Assembly: GCA_947167515.1 (NCBI GenBank) | Contig: CAMVIM010000018.1 | Span: forward strand, 1-64,000 | Length of the DNA: 64,000 nucleotides | Direction of reading: 5' to 3' | Origin: an uncultured Prevotellaceae bacterium | GTDB lineage: Bacteria > Bacteroidota > Bacteroidia > Bacteroidales > Bacteroidaceae | In this document: one piece after another, positions 42,767-51,195 of the stretch | Layout: every line of letters starts with the position of its first letter | Numbering within the stretch: the first letter of the stretch is position 1 | Made by a program: the position numbers and the translations under genes | Notes under the pieces: generated by a model | What the model was told of the DNA's origin: nothing | Databases searched by the model: none | The model's input: the letters and a program-made list of their open reading frames with translations, nothing else

Positions 42767-45700
42767 TTAGCGGACAAGCACCTTACGGGTGGTGCCGTCG
42801 GCTTGACGGATGATATAGATGCCAGGAGTAGGTTTCCCACTCACTTTCCGCCCGTCGAGCGTGTAGGTCTCTGCCGCTTTTGCCTGTGGGGCATTGAGGT
42901 GGTTGATGGCATCGGGATCTTCGGAGAATGGGGCGTAGATGAGCTGGAAATGGTCAATGCTCCACCATGCTGTGGCAGGGAAGGAGGCTTCTGCTCCTAT
43001 GGTCAGCTGGTCGCCGTGCTGGAGGGTAAACGGTTCCAGTTCCACCTTCTGCCAGCCGTTTTTGTAGTCGCTGCCGCTCACGGTGGTGCTGCCGATGCCT
43101 GTGATGGCCTTGGCGTAAGTGGTGGCTTCACCGCCCACGGGCGTGTGGATGGCCTTCAGCGAGAAGGACTGTCCTGTAGAACCTCTCAACAGGGCACTGA
43201 GGATGTACTGACCTGCGGGCAGGCAGGTGATTTCTTGTGTCATTGAAGAGTTGTAAGCACCCGATTTCCAAATGTTAAAGTAGGGATTGTCTACATCGCC
43301 ATCATAACCTTCTTTAGTGGCGTAGCTCATGTTGGTGGTTGTCCAGAAGTCGAAGGTGAAGCGGCTACAGTCAGCATTGCCGATGAGTCGGGAAGCATCG
43401 CGTTGCTCGCCTTCCAGTATAGGGAAGCAGCTGGCGAGATGTAGGTCTGCTTCGCTCACCACAGCCTCGTAGGAAGGGGTGGGAACCTGCTTCTCTGTGC
43501 CTAAGTAGAGCAGTTCGAAATCGTCAGCTCCAGCCCATCGTCCAGCCATCGGGGCCACATTGCGGATACCGATGCGCATGCTGCCGTTGCGTACGATGAT
43601 GAAACTGATGGTGGTCTTGGAGTCGTAGTCAATCTCACTGTCGGTGGTCACGGGCTCGAAGTAGGTCACACCATCGGCTATGGCATAGAGTCCCATTTCT
43701 CCATTCACGGTGGCTCCTTCCACATGGTCGGAGGAGTTGAAGCATACGGCAGAGAGGCTATAGACACCGTTTGGGATGTCGGTAAGGTCCTGATAGTAGT
43801 TGAAGTCAATCGCCTCAGCGGTGCTGTTCCACACCTCCAGATAAGTGTCGCCCGAAGCAGCCTTGGTGAAACCGCTTGATGCGTTGCGCACACAGGTCCA
43901 GCCTGGCACACTCTCCTTCGAGGTGGTCGTGATGCCTGGGTTGACGATGAGGCCCGTGCCTTGCTCCTCGCTGGTGGCACTGTTGCCGTAGAGGTTGGTG
44001 CAGATGACACGGAAGATGTCCTTTTCGTGGTCAATCTCGTCGAGCGATACCTGATGGCTGACTTTGGTGCTCTCCAGCAGCGAACGGTCGGTCACGCTGT
44101 AGAAGTCTTGCCATTCGTCGCCCACCTTGCGTTGCAGGATGAGCTGGTCGGTGGCATCGCCGTTGGTGTTGCCAATCGAGAAGGTGATGGTGTTTTGAGC
44201 TGCGCTGATGGTGTAGTCGAGGGTAGGAGCTTTCATGCTGGGTGCCCACCATGTGGGTACTTTGGTGTATTGTGCATTATAGGCAAAGGTGGAGCGGTGG
44301 TCGCGATACACCTGTCCTGCCGGGGTGAGTCCCTTGGAGGGGTTGGCTTCGTAGAACATGTAGGTCTGCCACATGTCGGAGCCGTAGATGGCATAACGCT
44401 CAATCCAAGGGCATTCCTCTATCTTCTGGAGAAGGACTTGCAGATATTTTCTGTTCTGCTCATAGCTGGTCACTTTGTGAGAGTTCCATGAAGCGCTGAT
44501 TTCCATCTCGGTGAGCCACAGAGGGCGACCTGTGTTGTTCCACACACTCTTGCACTGCGTGTTGCAGAACCAGTTGGCATAGCTCGCCTCGTCGTAGCTT
44601 TCAAGATCCCAATAGGCATGGGTGACGGCGAAATCGCAGCGAGAAGACATGTTGTCAACGTGTTGACAGAAGTTGGTCAGATAGCTAAGGGCGGTGGGCT
44701 GAGGTGAGCCGATTCGTCCGCCAATAGGGAGAAAGTCTTTGTTGATGGTGTAGGCTGTCCATTCGTCAATAGTACCGCCACAGGAGCAGATCTTACTGGT
44801 ATGCTGTTCTGAGTGCTCTGGCTCGTTGAGCGAGAGGGAAGCGGAGGCGGTCTTGTTGTTCACATCGTTAGCACTGGGCCAGTAGAGGTGCTGGCGGCAC
44901 GGCACATACTCCAGGTCAGTAGTGGAACTATAGCCTGCACTCCACGACCAGAACCATGTGGCTCTCAATTGGTCAGCGCCACTCTTGCCGCCCGTGTTGC
45001 CCCATCCCTTTTTGGAGAGGTACTGCCACTGCTTCAGATAGACGGAGGTGACTCGCTTGGTCAAAGCCTTGGGCAGGGTGATTTCAAGGTCTGCATGGTC
45101 GGCCACATACACACGGCTGTATCCCTTTCCGCTGATACCCGTAGCGAGAGTGACCATGTGACCACGGCGCAGCACGAAGCTGGTCATGGCATTGCTGTTC
45201 TTGCTGAGGGTCGCGTAGTTGCCCACCGCAAGGGTGAACTCGCCCGTGGTTCCTTGGCATGTCATCGCGGCTTCGAGCTTGGGAATGATGGCGGCTCCGT
45301 TCAGGTAGATGGCCACGCGGCAGTTGGTACCGTTGACGGCAGTTTTGCCATTGATGGTCACGTATTTGAGGTAGGAGCTGATGACGGTGCTGGGCACGAT
45401 GTTGTCAATGATGAGCCAGGTGCGGTCGCTGCCCAGATTCACTTTCGTGGTGCCCGACATGGGGGTGTCGTTCGAGGTGATGTGAATGTCGATGGCATCG
45501 GAACGGTCAATGGTCTTGTCCTTGAGCTGGCAGTAGTCTATTTCTGTGACTCCCTGCGCATTGGTGTAAACCTCTGACTCGTAGGCTTGACGTGCCTCTG
45601 CCCATGTGTTGCCCACTATGGGGATGACAGAGAACTGGGAGTGGCTGCCTTTGGGCTTGTCGTAATAGACACTCACATAGTCCTTTCCTTTGTTTGCGCC

Positions 45701-46120
45701 ATCGATTCCAAGGTACTTGTTGTTTTTTTTGTTGATGAGGTAAGAGTAGGTTCCTTCATCTACCTTCCAGAGGTAGCGGTTGTCGTCGGGTGTCAGTCTT
45801 TCAAACGTGGTGCTATAGCTGTTGGAACTGCTGGCTGCGAGGTATAGGCTACTGCTCTTCTGACGGAGCAGTACATAGCCGTCGGTGCCAGAGGCTTCGG
45901 CCACAAAGATGTAGCTGTCCGTGTCGGCATTCTTGCCATAGGCGGAAATGGCGGGTGCAGAGCCATCCTCGTTGCTGCCGAGCAGTTTCTCGTAGATGTT
46001 GAGCCAGATGTAATACTCGGTGTTCTCTTTCAACGTGGCGTGTACACACAGGGATGAGAGGAGCAGGAGGCTGCAGAGGAACATTTTGGTCATGAAGGTA
46101 TTGGGGCGTGTAGTAAGCAT
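42767..46120 (-). CDS. GH128-type glycoside hydrolase with T9SS sorting domain
   Basis: The 1117-residue secreted protein has a signal peptide (FLCSLLLLSSLCVHA), N-terminal lectin-like and beta-sandwich domains (about 18-360), then a catalytic core with RATWFWSWSAGYSS. E433 in LNEPEHSEQ and E538 in LWLTEMEIS are the likely acid/base and nucleophile. This pattern fits the GH128 (glycosyl hydrolase catalytic core) beta-1,3-glucanase family. Fibronectin-like and carbohydrate-binding modules follow. The C-terminus YTLDGRKV...GIYIIRQADGTTRKVLVR is a Por sorting domain, so export by the T9SS is expected. Alternative starts are 46093 and 46084. Confidence 0.82.
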   Translation of the reverse strand: MLTTRPNTFMTKMFLCSLLLLSSLCVHATLKENTEYYIWLNIYEKLLGSNEDGSAPAISAYGKNADTDSYIFVAEASGTDGYVLLRQKSSSLYLAASSSNSYSTTFERLTPDDNRYLWKVDEGTYSYLINKKNNKYLGIDGANKGKDYVSVYYDKPKGSHSQFSVIPIVGNTWAEARQAYESEVYTNAQGVTEIDYCQLKDKTIDRSDAIDIHITSNDTPMSGTTKVNLGSDRTWLIIDNIVPSTVISSYLKYVTINGKTAVNGTNCRVAIYLNGAAIIPKLEAAMTCQGTTGEFTLAVGNYATLSKNSNAMTSFVLRRGHMVTLATGISGKGYSRVYVADHADLEITLPKALTKRVTSVYLKQWQYLSKKGWGNTGGKSGADQLRATWFWSWSAGYSSTTDLEYVPCRQHLYWPSANDVNNKTASASLSLNEPEHSEQHTSKICSCGGTIDEWTAYTINKDFLPIGGRIGSPQPTALSYLTNFCQHVDNMSSRCDFAVTHAYWDLESYDEASYANWFCNTQCKSVWNNTGRPLWLTEMEISASWNSHKVTSYEQNRKYLQVLLQKIEECPWIERYAIYGSDMWQTYMFYEANPSKGLTPAGQVYRDHRSTFAYNAQYTKVPTWWAPSMKAPTLDYTISAAQNTITFSIGNTNGDATDQLILQRKVGDEWQDFYSVTDRSLLESTKVSHQVSLDEIDHEKDIFRVICTNLYGNSATSEEQGTGLIVNPGITTTSKESVPGWTCVRNASSGFTKAASGDTYLEVWNSTAEAIDFNYYQDLTDIPNGVYSLSAVCFNSSDHVEGATVNGEMGLYAIADGVTYFEPVTTDSEIDYDSKTTISFIIVRNGSMRIGIRNVAPMAGRWAGADDFELLYLGTEKQVPTPSYEAVVSEADLHLASCFPILEGEQRDASRLIGNADCSRFTFDFWTTTNMSYATKEGYDGDVDNPYFNIWKSGAYNSSMTQEITCLPAGQYILSALLRGSTGQSFSLKAIHTPVGGEATTYAKAITGIGSTTVSGSDYKNGWQKVELEPFTLQHGDQLTIGAEASFPATAWWSIDHFQLIYAPFSEDPDAINHLNAPQAKAAETYTLDGRKVSGKPTPGIYIIRQADGTTRKVLVR

Positions 46121-46159
46121 AAAGATATATAAATGTAGTTAATAAGACAGATTTGGATG

Positions 46160-46167
46160 CAAAGGAA
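46160..46167 (-). promoter_or_regulatory. -7 box of the GH128 gene
   Basis: The minus strand reads TTCCTTTG, one mismatch to TAnnTTTG, about 40 bases before the ATG at 46120. The 100-base gap to priA holds nothing else. Confidence 0.45.
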
Positions 46168-46220
46168 CGAAAAAAAAGTGAAATAAAAGGAATTGTGGCA
46201 GACTTTTTTGCGGAAATGTT

Positions 46221-48278
46221 CTACAAAGGGTCCACATCGTAGTAGATATTGACACTCTTGGCAATGGGCATGGTCTGCATTTGCTGCTGGATGGCGGTGA
46301 GTGTCTGGCGCACTTTGTCGATGGGGGCTGTGAGTTCCATCTTGAGCATGATTTTCCGAATGTAGAGGGAGTGGATGCGGGCGACAGGGGGACGGTCGGG
46401 GCCTAACACGCGGTCGCCGAAGGCTGCGCGCAGTCGGGTTGCCATGTCGGTGGCGAGATGGTCGAGCAACTGGTCATCGCGGTGTCGCAGATAGACGTAG
46501 ATGAGGCGGTAGAAGGGAGGGTAGTGGAACAGCTGGCGTTCGGTCATCTGCTCGTAGAACATCTGCCAGTAGTCGTTGGAGGTGATGTGGCGGATGATGT
46601 CAGTGTCAGCCGAGCGCGTTTGCAGGATGACGTGTCCGGGGGTGTTGTTGCGCCCGGCGCGTCCTGCCACTTGGCTGAGTGTCTGGAAAGCCCGCTCGTA
46701 GCTGCGGAAGTCGGGCAGGTTGAGCATGGCATCGGCGTCGAGCACTCCCACGACGGACACACGGTCGAAGTCAAGTCCTTTGGTCACCATCTGGGTGCCG
46801 ATGAGGATGTCGGCCTTGTGTTGGGAGAAGTCGCTGATAATGCGTTCGTATTGGGCGCGTGTGGTGGCGGTGTCGAGATCCATGCGCAGGGTGGTGGCTC
46901 CGTCGAAAAGTTTGGGAATCTGTTCCTCAATGCGTTCGGTGCCGGCTCCGATGGATACGAAAGACTGTGCGGGCGAACCGCCCAGTGCCAGTTGGGAGGG
47001 AGGAGGGGAACAGGCGGGACAGCGGTCGGGGATGCGGGTGGTGTAGCCGCAGTAGTGGCAAGTGAGGGAGGCGGTTTTTTTGTGGAGAGTGAGGGTCACG
47101 TCGCAGTGGGGGCATCGGGGCACCCATCCGCAGGTCTTGCACTCGATGAAGGAAGAGAAGCCGCGGCGGTTCTGAAAGAGGATGATTTGCTCGTGGCGCA
47201 GCAGGGCGGCCTGCATCACTTCAATGAGGCGTGGGGAGAAAGCTCCTTTCATCAGCCGCTTGCGTTTGGCTTCTTTGGTATCGACCACCTCGATGGTGGG
47301 CAGTTGCATGTCGCGGTAGCGCTGGGTGAGCTGCACGTAGCCGTAGCGTCCCTTGCGCGCCAGATGATAGACCTCGAAAGAGGGGGTGGCGGTGCCGAGC
47401 AGGGTCTTGGCACCACACATGTGGGCGAGCATGATGGCGGCATTGCGCGCATGATAGCGAGGTGCCGGCTCTTGCTGTTTGTAGCTTTGTTCATGCTCCT
47501 CATCGACGATGACGAGACCCAGGTTTTGGAAGGGGAGGAAAATGCTGGAGCGTACCCCAAGGATGAGTTGGTGAGGTTTCGCTGAGGCTTGCCGTTTGTA
47601 GATGTCGAGCCGTTGGGTATCGGAGAATTTAGAGTGATAGACGCCCATGCGGTCACCGAAAAAGCGGCGGAGGCGTTCCGTTATCTGTGTGGTAAGGGCA
47701 ATCTCTGGCAGGAGATAGAGCACTTGTTTCCCCTGCGCCAGGTATTGAGCAATCAGGTGAATGTAGATTTCGGTCTTACCAGAAGAGGTGACTCCGTGCA
47801 GAAGGGTGACGTCTTGGTGGAGGAAAGAGGCTTCAATCTCGTCGAATGCCTTCTGCTGGGCAGGGTTGAGGGTTGAGAGCTGACCAGCCCATGCGCTGGG
47901 TGAAACATCACTTTTAACGGATTTCCTTTTGCGGGAAGACTCCTTGAGTGCCCTTTCGTCAGTGGGTTTCATGGCGCCAGGCAATCCTGCCTTCATCACA
48001 TCGCCGAGGGGGCAGAGGTAGTAGTTGGCTATCCATTGCCAGAAGGCGAACTGCTGCTCGTTCACGACAGGCTGTTCGTCCAGCACCTCGATGACGGGTT
48101 TCACCTCCACTCCCTGCGGGGCATGGTTGTGTGTGTTGAGCACCACACCCGTATATATCTTGTTTTTGCCAAGGGGCACAACAACTCGACAGCCTCGCAT
48201 CACTCGGGGCTCCATGTCAGGAGGTACGAGGTATGTGAAGCTGTCGAATGGTATAGGAAGTGTGATGTCAGCAAACAT
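46221..48278 (-). CDS. priA: Primosomal protein N' (PriA helicase), lacking the winged-helix domain
   Basis: PriA restarts stalled replication forks. The 685-residue product has the 3'-DNA-binding domain (residues 1-105), Walker A GVTSSGKTE (162-170), DEEH, the zinc-binding cysteines CKTCGWVPRCPHC and CHYCGY, and C-terminal helicase motifs (GTQMVTKGLDF, QVAGRAGR). The winged-helix domain that normally lies between the first domain and the helicase (Walker lysine near 230 in E. coli) is missing: only about 35 residues link them. That linker includes repeat-derived sequence (DVSPSAWAGQLSTLNP). A second insert, SPPPSQLALGGSPAQS, follows the last zinc cysteine. It starts 3 bases after the upstream barrel gene. 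Confidence 0.93.
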   Translation of the reverse strand: MFADITLPIPFDSFTYLVPPDMEPRVMRGCRVVVPLGKNKIYTGVVLNTHNHAPQGVEVKPVIEVLDEQPVVNEQQFAFWQWIANYYLCPLGDVMKAGLPGAMKPTDERALKESSRKRKSVKSDVSPSAWAGQLSTLNPAQQKAFDEIEASFLHQDVTLLHGVTSSGKTEIYIHLIAQYLAQGKQVLYLLPEIALTTQITERLRRFFGDRMGVYHSKFSDTQRLDIYKRQASAKPHQLILGVRSSIFLPFQNLGLVIVDEEHEQSYKQQEPAPRYHARNAAIMLAHMCGAKTLLGTATPSFEVYHLARKGRYGYVQLTQRYRDMQLPTIEVVDTKEAKRKRLMKGAFSPRLIEVMQAALLRHEQIILFQNRRGFSSFIECKTCGWVPRCPHCDVTLTLHKKTASLTCHYCGYTTRIPDRCPACSPPPSQLALGGSPAQSFVSIGAGTERIEEQIPKLFDGATTLRMDLDTATTRAQYERIISDFSQHKADILIGTQMVTKGLDFDRVSVVGVLDADAMLNLPDFRSYERAFQTLSQVAGRAGRNNTPGHVILQTRSADTDIIRHITSNDYWQMFYEQMTERQLFHYPPFYRLIYVYLRHRDDQLLDHLATDMATRLRAAFGDRVLGPDRPPVARIHSLYIRKIMLKMELTAPIDKVRQTLTAIQQQMQTMPIAKSVNIYYDVDPL
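46963..47020 (-). repeat. GC-rich insert in the zinc-binding part of priA
   Basis: On the minus strand CCCCTCCTCCCTCCCAACT followed by the hairpin GGGCG-gtt-CGCCC encodes SPPPSQLALGGSPAQS between the last zinc cysteine (CPAC) and the conserved GAGTERIEE. The sequence resembles intergenic CCCTCC repeats. Confidence 0.55.
47863..47911 (-). repeat. Repeat-derived junction in priA
   Basis: On the minus strand a TTTCACCCAGCGCATGGGCT palindrome is followed by CTCTCAACCCTCAACCCT, a short tandem repeat. Together they encode SPSAWAGQLSTLNP at the site where the winged-helix domain is expected. The palindrome also occurs after porM at 16202. Confidence 0.65.
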
Positions 48279-48281
48279 CCA

Positions 48282-48944
48282 TTAGAACAGGTAAGTCAGA
48301 GAAATCTGATGAGAGTTGTTCTTGAGCTTGCTCTTCGCAACACCAGGAATGCTCATCTCTGCTGTGTTGCCGAGTGCGATGTTGTAGTTGTAACCTACGC
48401 GTACGTGGCTCATTATAGTGGCACCGCAACCTACGTTCCAAGAGAATTGTGAGCTCTTCAGTTCCCAACCTTCCTGCCACTCTTCTACGTCGTCCATGCT
48501 TCCAGCTCCCCAGTGGCGGTCACCTACGTTCCAAGAGAACTGAGGGCCTGTAGCGAGATATACGCTGGCGATGCTGCTGAGGCCAACCGTGTACTTCACG
48601 TTGATAGGCAGTGAGATGTAGTGGAAAGTCTTGTGGGTCTTCTCGTATCCATCCTCAGCTTCATCGTCAAAATCAGCAGGATTCGCACCGAAGCCAATGC
48701 AGCGGTTGTCATATAACAATGATACGTCAGCACCCAGACCTGCGAGTGGAATAGTCACATCGGCAGTCACACCAGCAAAGAAACCATTACGGTTCTTCTT
48801 GTCCATAGCCACAGGAAGATTTTTTACGTTGAAACTGTTCACGTTCAGACCAGCCTTGATACCGAACTTAATTTGTGCCTGCGATGGCAGTGCGAAAGTG
48901 AATGCTGCTACGATGGCAGCGAGGACAAAGATGTTCTTTTTCAT
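48282..48944 (-). CDS. Outer-membrane beta-barrel protein (porin-like family)
   Basis: The 220-residue protein has a signal peptide (FVLAAIVAAFTFALPSQAQ) followed by IKFGIKAGLNVNSFNVKN and alternating amphipathic strands. It ends in a C-terminal aromatic residue (HQISLTYLF), as expected for a small barrel of the OMP_b-brl type. Function is unknown; such proteins are common in Bacteroidota. It is transcribed from a weak -7 match (TTACTTTG on the minus strand near 48990) and is followed 3 bases later by priA. Confidence 0.88.
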   Translation of the reverse strand: MKKNIFVLAAIVAAFTFALPSQAQIKFGIKAGLNVNSFNVKNLPVAMDKKNRNGFFAGVTADVTIPLAGLGADVSLLYDNRCIGFGANPADFDDEAEDGYEKTHKTFHYISLPINVKYTVGLSSIASVYLATGPQFSWNVGDRHWGAGSMDDVEEWQEGWELKSSQFSWNVGCGATIMSHVRVGYNYNIALGNTAEMSIPGVAKSKLKNNSHQISLTYLF

Positions 48945-49165
48945 GTTCTTTTGTTTTTAATGAAGATTGAATTTGGTTTTCTTTGGCAAAGTAAGCACTT
49001 TTTTCTTACATACGAAAATATTTCAGGATAAAAAATGCGCAGCTCCTATTTTTCCTGATGGAAAAGAGATTGAAAGCGACTCCTTATGTAGGAGTGCTTC
49101 CACGGCTGAAAAAGGACAAATGGAACAAGGAGAGGGTGGAAAGTGAAAAGCTGCCAGAAAGTCAC

Positions 49166-49266
49166 CTTCCGAAGCCCTAAAATCGGTGTGAGTCACACCT
49201 ATAGTAGGGGTCTGACTCACACCTATGGTAGGGGTGTGACTCAGACCGATTTGGAGGCACTGAAAG
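49166..49266. repeat. 101-bp palindromic array element, copy C
   Basis: The element is exactly the length of copy A, in opposite orientation. Its palindromes start at 49186, 49210 and 49234, 24 bases apart (GTGTGAGTCACACC and variants), with linkers TATAGTAGGG and TATGGTAGGG. One outer arm (CCGATTTGGAGGCACTGAAAG read from 49246) is well kept, the other has drifted. It lies in the 715-base gap between the divergent barrel gene and mraZ. That gap also holds an inverted TTATTAACA/TGTTGATAA pair (49516-49537) and the mraZ promoter region, but no gene I can support. Confidence 0.9.
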
Positions 49267-49564
49267 GGGTGTTTTTGTGGACATTCTGTCAGTCAGGAAG
49301 CGGCAACGCCTATGCGGATGAAGTGGGGGCGAATGGTGGAATGAACCGGAAGGTCTGAAATGACTTTTGAGGGGGGCGAAGAGGTGGAGATGGAAGGAAA
49401 AGTGGGGCGCTGAAAATGAAAAATGCCTCTATTGTAAACTCCGGTTTTACAAAACGCCATTTCCCCCACCAAAATGAGAAAAATTTATATTGCTATAAAT
49501 CAGTTGATTATGCACTTATTAACAGATGTGTTGATAACTTTTCTAAAAAAATTTTTATAAAAAG

Positions 49565-49595
49565 TGGGGAATTGTGGGGGAAATGTGTATATTTG
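49565..49595 (+). promoter_or_regulatory. mraZ promoter with two MraZ-type operator repeats
   Basis: TATATTTG (49588-49595) is a full -7 match. Just upstream TGGGG (49565-49569), AATTG and TGGGG (49575-49579) form two direct TGGGN repeats with a 5-base spacer, the arrangement described for MraZ binding sites. They lie where the -33 region should be, so MraZ binding would block the promoter. This suggests autoregulation of the dcw cluster. Confidence 0.7.
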
Positions 49596-49659
49596 CACAT
49601 TCTTTTGAAAAAGAACAAATTCGAGAGGTTATAAACAACAGTCATTAACAACGAAAAAG

Positions 49660-50115
49660 ATGATGAGGTTCATCGGTGATTATCCGGCAAAGACCGATGC
49701 CAAAGGGAGGGTTTTCTTGCCAGCGGCATTCAGGAAGATACTCGATGCAGAAGGCGAGCAGGGACTCGTGCTGCGCAACGATGTTTTCCAGAAGTGTCTG
49801 GTGCTCTATCCCGAGTCGGTTTGGAACACGCAGCTTGACGGTCTGCGGGCTCAGGTGAACCAGTGGAACAGCAAGCAACAGATGATGTTGCGTATGTTTG
49901 AGGCTGATGCTGAACCGATTGAACTGGACGCTCAGGGGCGATTGCTCATTTCGAGACGAAAGTTGCAATATGCAGGCATCGAGGGCGATGTGCGTTTCCT
50001 GGCGATGGTGGACAGAATTGAGATCTGGAGTAAGAAGGCGCTGGAGGAGGTGATGAATGCGAGCGGCGATTTAGGCAGCCAGATGGAGCAGATGTTTGGG
50101 CAATCACCTTCGTGA
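49660..50115 (+). CDS. mraZ: Transcriptional regulator/division protein MraZ
   Basis: The 151-residue protein has two AbrB-like SpoVT repeats. The first has FIGDYPAKTDAKGRVFLPAAFR, the second EPIELDAQGRLLISRRKL; both show the family's D-x-K/Q-G-R pattern. MraZ is the first gene of the dcw cluster and represses it by binding TGGGN repeats, two of which lie in its own promoter here. Two ATG codons (49660, 49663) are adjacent. The stop is 28 bases before rsmH. Confidence 0.96.
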   Translation: MMRFIGDYPAKTDAKGRVFLPAAFRKILDAEGEQGLVLRNDVFQKCLVLYPESVWNTQLDGLRAQVNQWNSKQQMMLRMFEADAEPIELDAQGRLLISRRKLQYAGIEGDVRFLAMVDRIEIWSKKALEEVMNASGDLGSQMEQMFGQSPS

Positions 50116-50143
50116 AGCAACGGAATCAGAAAGGAGGGCGACA

Positions 50144-51064
50144 ATGACTGAACCGAGTTTTGTGTATCATGTGCCGGTGCTGCTGAAGGAGAGTGTGGAT
50201 GGGCTGAACATAGGAGAGGGCGGTCGCTTTGTGGATGTGACGTTTGGCGGCGGAGGACACAGCAGGGAAATCCTGTCGAGGATGGATGGCAAAGGACATC
50301 TTTATGGCTTTGACCAGGATGCCGATGCCGAGAAGAATGCCGAGGGGATGGATGAAAAGCGCTTTACTTTCGTGAGAAGCAATTTCCGCTTTTTGAAGAA
50401 CTTCCTGAAATACTATGGCGAAGAACAGATAGACGGGTTGTTGGCTGACCTTGGAGTCAGTTCACATCACTTCGACGACAGCGAGCGCGGGTTCTCGTTC
50501 CGCTTTGATGGAAAACTTGATATGCGGATGAATCAGCGGGCTGGAAAAACAGCGGCGGATGTGGTGAACTCGTATGATGAAAAGCAGTTGGCGGATATTC
50601 TTTATCTGTATGGCGAGCTGAAACAGAGCCGAAAGATTGCAGCTGCCATTGTGAAGGCAAGGCAGACCAAGCAGATAGAGACAATCGGCGATTTTCTGGA
50701 ACTGGTGAAGCCCTTCTTTCGCAGCGAACGCGAGAAGAAAGACTTGGCAAAGGTGTTTCAAGCACTCCGAATCGAGGTGAATCATGAGATGGATGCCTTG
50801 AGGGAAATGCTGAAAGCGGCGACGGACATGCTGAGGCCTGGCGGGCGGCTGGTCGTCATCACCTATCACTCGCTGGAGGATCGCATCGTGAAGAACTTGA
50901 TGAAGACGGGCAATGTGGAGGGGCATGAGGACAAGGACTTCTTCGGAAAAGTGAACACGCCTTTCCGTCTGGTGAACCGTCAGGTGATTGTGCCGAGTGA
51001 CGAGGAGATGGCCCGCAACCCCAGAAGCCGTAGCGCAAAGTTGAGGATTGCCGAGAAGATTTAG
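50144..51064 (+). CDS. rsmH: 16S rRNA (cytosine-1402-N4)-methyltransferase
   Basis: The 306-residue enzyme methylates C1402 in the ribosomal P-site. It shows YHVPVLLKESVDGLNI, the AdoMet motif FVDVTFGGGGHSREIL, GLLADLGVSSHHFDDSERGF, and the C-terminal ITYHSLEDRIVKN, all characteristic. The ATG at 50144 is preferred because an upstream frame from 50096 would overlap the end of mraZ and add 16 residues without family match. It is the second gene of the cluster; a 131-base spacer precedes ftsL. Confidence 0.96.
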   Translation: MTEPSFVYHVPVLLKESVDGLNIGEGGRFVDVTFGGGGHSREILSRMDGKGHLYGFDQDADAEKNAEGMDEKRFTFVRSNFRFLKNFLKYYGEEQIDGLLADLGVSSHHFDDSERGFSFRFDGKLDMRMNQRAGKTAADVVNSYDEKQLADILYLYGELKQSRKIAAAIVKARQTKQIETIGDFLELVKPFFRSEREKKDLAKVFQALRIEVNHEMDALREMLKAATDMLRPGGRLVVITYHSLEDRIVKNLMKTGNVEGHEDKDFFGKVNTPFRLVNRQVIVPSDEEMARNPRSRSAKLRIAEKI

Positions 51065-51195
51065 TTGGTGGCTTTCTGTCTGTAGAACCTTGGAGAAGAG
51101 AAATTTTTGTTATCCACGCCTTTGAGGCGATAAAGTGAGTTACACATTATTATATTTAATGGGAATTGGCCAAAGAAAGGCCGAGATTGAAAATT

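Noticed and set aside
49143-49358. Small open frame with repeated GV(S/T)HTY peptides
   Set aside because: It is the translation of palindromic element C. Similar peptides appear on both strands of copy A because the DNA is palindromic, so this is not evidence of a protein.
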